Below, piece by piece: positions 45,312 through 50,507 of a stretch of DNA of 50,507 nucleotides (the first letter of the stretch is position 1; the number at the start of each line of letters is the position of its first letter). This DNA comes from Welwitschia mirabilis (lineage: Eukaryota; Gnetophyta; Gnetopsida; Welwitschiales): assembly GCA_051453625.1 (NCBI GenBank), contig JBOZIK010000001.1:129911568-129962074 (forward strand), given 5' to 3'. The notes beneath the pieces are model-generated. The model saw nothing but the letters and a program-made list of their open reading frames with translations, did no database searches and was not told where the DNA came from. A program made the translations under genes and the position numbers.

Positions 45312-45535
45312 TTTGATATTAGAGCATAAATATTATAGTTTTGGGTTGCAGAAAATCTAGGTATTACATTTTAGCATCAAAGGAAATTTTGAATTTTTCA
45401 ACTATAGAAATTTGGGTTATGTAATTATATCAAAGCAAGTAATTAAAGTTTTCAATTGTGATCTTTTGGACTTTATATTTAGGTATTAAAGTAATAAGTT
45501 TAAAGTTCTTAGCTGATGAAATTTTAGACATTACA
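45312..45535 (+). repeat. Four tandem 55-57-bp primer-site units at the D2 LTR end
   Basis: Units 45312-45368, 45369-45424, 45425-45480 and 45481-45535. Each starts with a decayed (T)TGGTATCAxAGC (TTGATATTAGAGC, TTAGCATCAAAGG, TTATATCAAAGCA, GGTATTAAAGTA) and most end near CATTACA or ATGTAA. By comparison with solo LTR E, unit 1 belongs to the LTR and unit 2 holds the working primer site (45372-45383). Confidence 0.7.
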
Positions 45536-45680
45536 CTAATATTCAGCCAATTATAAACATTAACAAGGATTGTTTTTCCCCTAACTATTTGGTAACTTGA
45601 ATGATACCCAATAATCTATTAGGAAGTAATGGATTTTCTTGATGTAAAGATGCCCTTTGAGATAAATATCTCATGTAATA
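45536..45680 (+). other. Leader fragment of the D2 element
   Basis: About 145 bp after the primer-site units; no coding. Element K interrupts it. Confidence 0.45.
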
Positions 45681-46887
45681 TGTATAGGATCTTAAATTAT
45701 TGGGGGAGAGGGGGTGTGAATAGGATTTCTAATAAATTTAAATACTATTATTAACCAAGAAATAAATTATGACATAAATTGATATGATAAAATAAAATCA
45801 AAAGTAGAATAAAAGAAATGCATAAGACAAGATTTATAGTGGTTTGGGAAACACCCTACTCCACTCTTAGAAGATAGTTAATAACCAAGACTATTCTAGA
45901 TCTTTGTTACTTCACTATCCACCAAGTTCTTAAGGCTAATCTTCAACCTTACAAAGCAGACTTTTTCAAGTTAAGTCTCAACCTTCATAAATAGACTTTT
46001 GTAGGTTAAATCTTAGCCTTCATAAAATGGATTTTTGTAGGCTAAGTCTCAACCTTCATAAAACAAACTTTTACAGGCTAAGTCTTAATCTTAATAAAAT
46101 GTATAATGGTGAGTGAGGGACTAAGCCTCTATGCTCTAAGTCACTCAAATGTAAGAACCAATAATAGAGCCTTATTTCTTAGGTTTAGTACAAAGATAAG
46201 TACTGAGTGAGAGAATAATAATGGTATAAAGATGAGCTCTTCATATTAAGAGTGCAATCTTATTTTTGAAAATCCATTTCATCTTTAGTACATGGAGGTT
46301 TTTGAGTATGACCTCTTTAAATATATTTCCCTAAAATATAGCCATTAGATAGTTGGAAAGGAATCTGACATTTATAATGAATAGATTTGGTGAAGTAATG
46401 GTTATAAAATAACTTAAAAATTTCTGCTTCTGCTTGGATTGGTTGATTATTTGAAACATCTAGTTAACCCAAGTAACTCATATCACTTGATCTGATCATC
46501 CCCTTTGTCATCCAGTCAACTTGAGTAGCTCACGTTACTTGGTCTAGTTGCCCTCTTCTTTAGGTTTGATCAACCTCACATGAGCCTAGTCAACCCCATA
46601 TGATATAGTACATATCAAAAAGCTTGAAAAATTCATTTCTAGGTTCGTTCAACCCCTCAAAGATCCAGTCGACCCCTTATGAGGTATCCCAAGATGAGTA
46701 TTTTCAAATTCAGTCAATTCCTATTTTAATTCCTTGGATAAAAATCAAATTACTTTAATCAGAACATGTCCAAATCTTGACTATCTTTTGGATATGGATC
46801 CTTTGGTTTCTTGCATCTATAATATCACATTTTATTCTACAAATATCATATTAGTTTGACATTAATTAGTAATATAAAATCCTAAAA
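45681..46887 (-). repeat. 3' LTR of K
   Basis: 1207 bp. On the minus strand it starts TTTTAGGATTTTATA (from TGTTAGG) and ends GATCCTATACA. It holds a 35-36-bp repeat array (45931-46100) and seven GTCAACC-like motifs (46462-46720). Confidence 0.85.
45931..46100 (-). repeat. 35-41-bp tandem repeats in the K 3' LTR
   Basis: Five degenerate units of the type TAAGTCTCAACCTTCATAAA...CTTTTGTAGGC; also present at 49386-49601. Confidence 0.85.
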
Positions 46888-46899
46888 ATCTTTCCCTTT
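46888..46899 (-). promoter_or_regulatory. Polypurine tract of K
   Basis: The minus strand reads TTTGTCATCAATGTTAAAGGG then AAAGAT before the LTR. A second copy-like stretch, TCAAAGGGGGAGC, lies at about 47112-47125 on the minus strand. Both resemble the TTTGTCAT...GGGGGAGAT wording of copia elements. Confidence 0.65.
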
Positions 46900-47556
46900 A
46901 ACATTGATGACAAACAAATAAGTTATTTCAAGATCAAATAAATATTTCATCTTTAAGCTCTTCCTGATAAAGCATATTAACATAATAAAAGCTCCCCCTT
47001 TCATAAAGCCTTACAAACAATACTAAGTAAATAATGTATTTCCTTTCAAGGAAAAAAATATTTTTGAAATAAACCATTTCTTGTTCATGCATATTTTTGA
47101 AAAAACCATATTTGCTCCCCCTTTGACATGAATAACAAAGGATAAAGAAAGAGAGATAAAGATCTATAAACCTTAGACATGTGGTGAGACATACCATATT
47201 TTCTCCTCCTAACTTTATGCCATATATATGTAAGAAAAAAATAATAATAATCATGATANNNNNNNNNNNNNNNNNNNNNNNNNNNNNNNNNNNNNNNNNN
47301 NNNNNNNNNNNNNNNNNNNNNNNNNNNNNNNNNNNNNNNNACAAGATTTAATTACAAAATCAAACATCAGAATATTTAAAATTTACAGACAAATCTTCAT
47401 AAAAAACTACCCTTAAGATGAAAATCCATAACAAGGTAAATATCACAATGATGATTCCAAGAATTACATCATATTACAAAAAATGATTATTTAGAAACAA
47501 ATATTATAGTAAACAATAATTAATCAAAATACTACTAAATTTGAAATTTTCTTAGA
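46900..47556 (-). pseudogene. 3' remnant of K between gag and polypurine tract
   Basis: No pol motif. The minus strand keeps the reading CYSCQRGSK over the GGGGGAG stretch, as at the end of some copia polyproteins. The open frame 46934-47344 runs into the gap 47259-47340. Confidence 0.4.
47259..47340. other. Sequence gap (82 N) in K
   Basis: Unknown bases. The left flank is an (AAT)-rich stretch. Confidence 0.9.
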
Positions 47557-47559
47557 TCA

Positions 47560-49044
47560 AAAATACTTTAAATTTTTAGGTTTTTCTGATATGATCTTTC
47601 TTGACTTTAGGGTAGAGACTTGTTTGGAAATAAATTTAAATGATAATGCAATAATTTTTGCAAAATACATACTTTTTCTATATGAAAAGTTAAATTTTGA
47701 ATGACCAAAGTTGCAACAAAAATGATAATTAATATTTCTAGTAGAAAATTTTATACCTTTAATACTTACCTCATTAGATGAAGTTGATGTATTATTGCCT
47801 TTAAATCTAGTACCCTTTTTGTCATGTGCAAGTTGTTCCAATCCAAGCATCTTTTTAAGTTTCCTTGATCCTTTTATAAATATACTCAAGACTTATGAAG
47901 GTTGGCTTAAATTCTTTATGAGACTTGTATTTTCTTCTTAAATCTTTTTATATGTTTGATTTAAGGATTCATGCTCTCTTCTCAAATCCACATTGACTTT
48001 TATAGCAAGTCTTTCATATTCTTGATATAGTTCATAACATGTGTCTTTAACATCCTCTTCTTCTTCATCTTCACTTATGCCCATGTCATCATGCTTAGTG
48101 ATATTCAGTGGGTGAGTGATGGGATTCACAAGTGGCATGAGAGATACTGTTCTATATTCTTTAGATTCTTCATCTGAGCTTTCTTCTTCATCTTCTTCAA
48201 GGTTATCCCAAGTGGCTACTACATAGGATTCTTTCGATTGTTTAGACCATTATTTTTCATATGCCTAAAACTCTTGTTGAATTCTCTATCTCTTTATTTC
48301 AATAAAAATGCTTTAATTTTTCTTACTAAAATAGCTACTTCATCTAATTCATATTTTGATCCATCACTTTTAATGTCTTCCTATAAACTTTTCAAAGCAA
48401 AGCTTTTCTTTCTATTCTTAAAAAATTTTAACACATAAGTTTGAAGGTTACTTTGTAGTTCATCTAGTGGCATCTTGCTAAGATCTTTACTTTCTTCGAT
48501 TGCAGTTAACTTCAGTTCAAATCTCTTGGGAAGAAATCTTAAGACCTTCCTTACTATCTTGGCTTCCTTCATCTTTTCTCCAAGACTTGTCATGAAGTTC
48601 ATAATGTCCATCAGTAGTAAAGAATTCCTAAAGAGTATCTTCCTCATCCATATTAATCTCTTTAAATTTTGTACTCAACATCTACATCTTTTCTTACTTG
48701 ACAGTGGATGTCCCTTCATAAGTAATAGCAAGAATATCCCATGCTTCTTTGGTAGTCTCACAATTTACTATTCTTTTAAACTCATCTACAATCATAACAA
48801 AAAACATTGCATTTAAAGCATGAGTATTAATAATAGCATTAGCTTTATCTAATTTAGTCCACTTATCTTTTGGTTTTAACACTACTATAGAATTACCTTT
48901 AGCATCCTTTTAAGTATTGGTAAGATGGCTATAAACTATGATCAATGTATTCTCATAATCTATATTAAGAGATCTTAGGAATATTCTTATTCTAGCCTTC
49001 CAATAATCATAGTTTATTCCATCAAATAGTGGAGGCCTAGACAT
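47560..49044 (-). pseudogene. gag: gag pseudogene of K (Sirevirus-like)
   Basis: It starts at ATG 49044-49042: MSRPPLFDGINYDYWKARIR, the classic copia gag start. Then ANAIINTHALNAMFF, CETTKEAWDILAITYEGTS, a break, SLGEKMKEAKIVRKVLRFLP, TAIEESKDLSKMPLDELQSN, an acidic stretch (SEDEEEEDVKD), a coiled-coil-like part (YELYQEYERLAIK), FIKGSRKLKKMLG and AHDKKG, and a damaged zinc knuckle (FCCNFGHSKFNF). The acidic plus coiled-coil extension before the knuckle is typical of Sirevirus gag. Few stops compared with the gypsy gags here, so it is a younger copy. Plus-strand frames at 48238-48438 and 48475-48816 are antisense. Confidence 0.88.
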
Positions 49045-49127
49045 AGAAAAACCTTCTATAATAAAACTTATGGCTAGGGTTATTAAGTCGAAGATTAGTT
49101 AAAATATTAGTGTTAACTCAACCTGGA

Positions 49128-49139
49128 GCTTTGATACTA
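49128..49139 (-). promoter_or_regulatory. Primer binding site of K
   Basis: The minus strand reads TAGTATCAAAGC, two G-to-A changes from TGGTATCAGAGC, two bases after the LTR end. Confidence 0.85.
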
Positions 49140-49141
49140 AA

Positions 49142-50323
49142 TGTAGAATCTTAAACCCTAGAGGGGGTTTAATAGGATTTCTAATAAATTTAAATACTAT
49201 TACTACTCAAGGAATAAATTATAACATAAATTAATATAACAAAACAAACTCAAAAGTAGAACAAATGAAATGCATAAGACAAGATTTATAGTGGTTTATG
49301 ATATACTCTACTCCACTCTCGAAAGACAGTCAATAATCAAGACTATTTTAGATCTTTATTGCTTTACTATCCATTAGATTTTGAAGGAATCTTTAACCTT
49401 ATAAAGTAGACTTTTTCAAGTTAAGTTTCAACTTTCATAAATTGGAATCTTTAATCTTATAAAGTAGACTTTTTCAAGTTAAGTTTCAACTTTCATAAAT
49501 TAACTTTTGTAGGATAAATCTCAACCTTCATAGAACATACTTTTGCAAGCTAAGTCTTAATCTTTATAAAATAGACTTTTGTAGGCTAAGTCTCAACCTC
49601 AATAAAATGCACAAGAATGAGTGAGAAAACAAAGCCTCTATGCTCTAAGTCACTCAAATGCAAGAACAAACAATAGAGCCTTATTTCTCAAATTAGTACG
49701 AAGGTAAGTGTTGAGTAAGAGAAGAATGATGATACAAAGATGAGCTCTTCAGATAGAGTGTAATATTCTTTTTCAAAATCTATTATATCTTCAAAACATG
49801 AAGGTGTTTGAGTATGACCTATCTGAATAGATTTCCCTAAAATATAGCTGTTAGATAACTAAAGAGGAATTTGACATTTACAATGGATAGATTTGGTAAT
49901 GAATAGAAAATTGCTTAAAAATCTCTACTTCTACTTTAATCAGTCAATTCCTTGAAACATCCTATCTACCTGAGTAACTCATATCAATTGATCTGATTAC
50001 TCCATTTATCATCTACTTAACCTAATTAACTCACATTACTTAGTCTAGTTACCCTCATCTAAAATCTAGTTAACTATTGTTTAGGTCCAGTCGATCCCAC
50101 ATAAGTCTAGTCAACCTCATATGATATAGTACATATGAAAAAGCTTCAAAAATGCATTTCTAAGTCCATTCAACCCCTTAAAGATCTAGTTGACCCCTTC
50201 TGAAGTATTTCAAAATGAGTATTTCTAAGTTCAATTAACTCCTACTTTAATTCTTTCGATAGAAAATAAAGTTACTTTAATCAAAAAATGTCTAAATCTT
50301 GGCTACATTTTAGATATGAATCC
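49142..50323 (-). repeat. 5' LTR of K, missing its start
   Basis: Colinear with 45681-about 46796. The first 90 or so bp of the LTR (right side) are absent; instead a plus-strand LTR of the same family starts at 50324. Confidence 0.8.
49386..49501 (-). repeat. 58-bp tandem duplication in the K 5' LTR
   Basis: 49386-49443 and 49444-49501 differ by about one base. The 3' LTR has a single copy, so it arose after insertion. Confidence 0.9.
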
Positions 50324-50507
50324 TATTAGGATTTTATTTTTTCCAATTGATGACAAACTAATATGATCTTTATAGAATAAAAAGTGTTTTTACAGGTGCA
50401 AGAAACTACCATATCTACATCCAAAAGATAGCATGATTTAGACATGTTCTAATTAAGACTACTTCATGTGGGGTCGACCTAACATTTTTGTAAGGGTGAC
50501 CGGACCT
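50324..50507 (+). repeat. Plus-strand LTR of the K family, head to head with K
   Basis: It starts TATTAGGATTTTATT, matching the LTR start of K, and follows 46887-46740 (reverse complement) to the window edge. The junction is an inverted repeat, AATCCTA-T-TAGGATT (50320-50334). Confidence 0.8.

Larger units (their letters stand above)
41427..45368 (+). repeat. LTR D2: 5' LTR of a family D chromovirus
   Basis: It starts TATTATATCCC and ends GGTATTACA, matching the start and end of solo LTR E. 3942 bp including 402 N. U3 holds a 9-bp repeat array and the TATA box; R-U5 holds a large tandem duplication. It is followed by primer-site-like units and a short leader, so it is a 5' LTR and not a solo LTR. 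The candidate left flank is TTAAC (41422-41426); no partner is seen. Confidence 0.75.
45681..50323 (-). mobile_element. Element K: minus-strand Sirevirus-like copia element, pol deleted
   Basis: Minus-strand order: 5' LTR 50323-49142, initiator-tRNA primer site 49139-49128, gag 49044-47560, a short 3' region, polypurine tract 46899-46888 and 3' LTR 46887-45681. The internal region is 2.25 kb. Protease, integrase, reverse transcriptase and RNase H are absent; the only gap (82 N) cannot hold them. The 5' LTR lacks about its first 90 bp. Confidence 0.85.

Noticed and set aside
45301-45325. 45311 as the LTR end of D2 with the primer site at 45314-45325
   Set aside because: It looks right alone, but the ends of solo LTR E, fixed by its target duplication, align with 45368.

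Overview
This window is plant nuclear intergenic DNA. It is very AT-rich, nearly free of CpG, and I found no host gene that I can support. Almost everything that can be explained is old LTR retrotransposon sequence. The families are typical of flowering plants: Ty3/gypsy chromoviruses of the Del/Tekay type (long LTRs, initiator tRNA-Met primer site), Ty3/gypsy elements of the Athila type (tRNA-Asp primer site, gag and an extra 3' ORF), and one Ty1/copia element of Sirevirus type. All coding regions are pseudogenes. Stops and lost residues mostly fit C-to-T and G-to-A decay. I cannot name the species. Nine runs of N interrupt the sequence.

The layout is a deep nest. The oldest visible layer is a plus-strand chromovirus (H1). 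Its RNase H-integrase region lies at 22049-23469, the integrase C-terminus at 38540-38951 and its 3' LTR starts at 38966. A minus-strand Athila-type element (M, about 905-22048) sits at the left edge of H1. M itself carries a complete chromovirus insertion (A, 2687-12590, target duplication TATTT) and a solo LTR (E, 13873-16254, target duplication ATAAT). H1 is split again at 23469/38540 by a 15 kb block. That block holds a plus-strand Athila-type partial element (C1, 23470-28714) and a minus-strand LTR of the same subfamily (28715-29204 and 37684-38539). This LTR was in turn hit by a full plus-strand Athila-type element (C2, 29205-37678, target duplication TTCAC). To the right lie a chromovirus LTR with its leader (D2, 41427-about 45680) and a minus-strand Sirevirus-like element (K, 45681-50323). 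A head-to-head LTR of the K family begins at 50324.

A, M, C2 and K all keep gag or gag remnants but lack reverse transcriptase, RNase H and integrase. They therefore look non-autonomous and would have needed enzymes in trans. The Athila-type copies share one design: LTR, tRNA-Asp site, gag, a non-coding spacer where pol should be, a TATA-like site, a Transposase_32-like 3' ORF, then the LTR. The points most worth checking are the inverted-LTR block at 23470-38539, the repeated primer-site units at the LTR ends of D2 and E, the shared pol-less Athila design, and sequence gaps whose two flanks are the same sequence.
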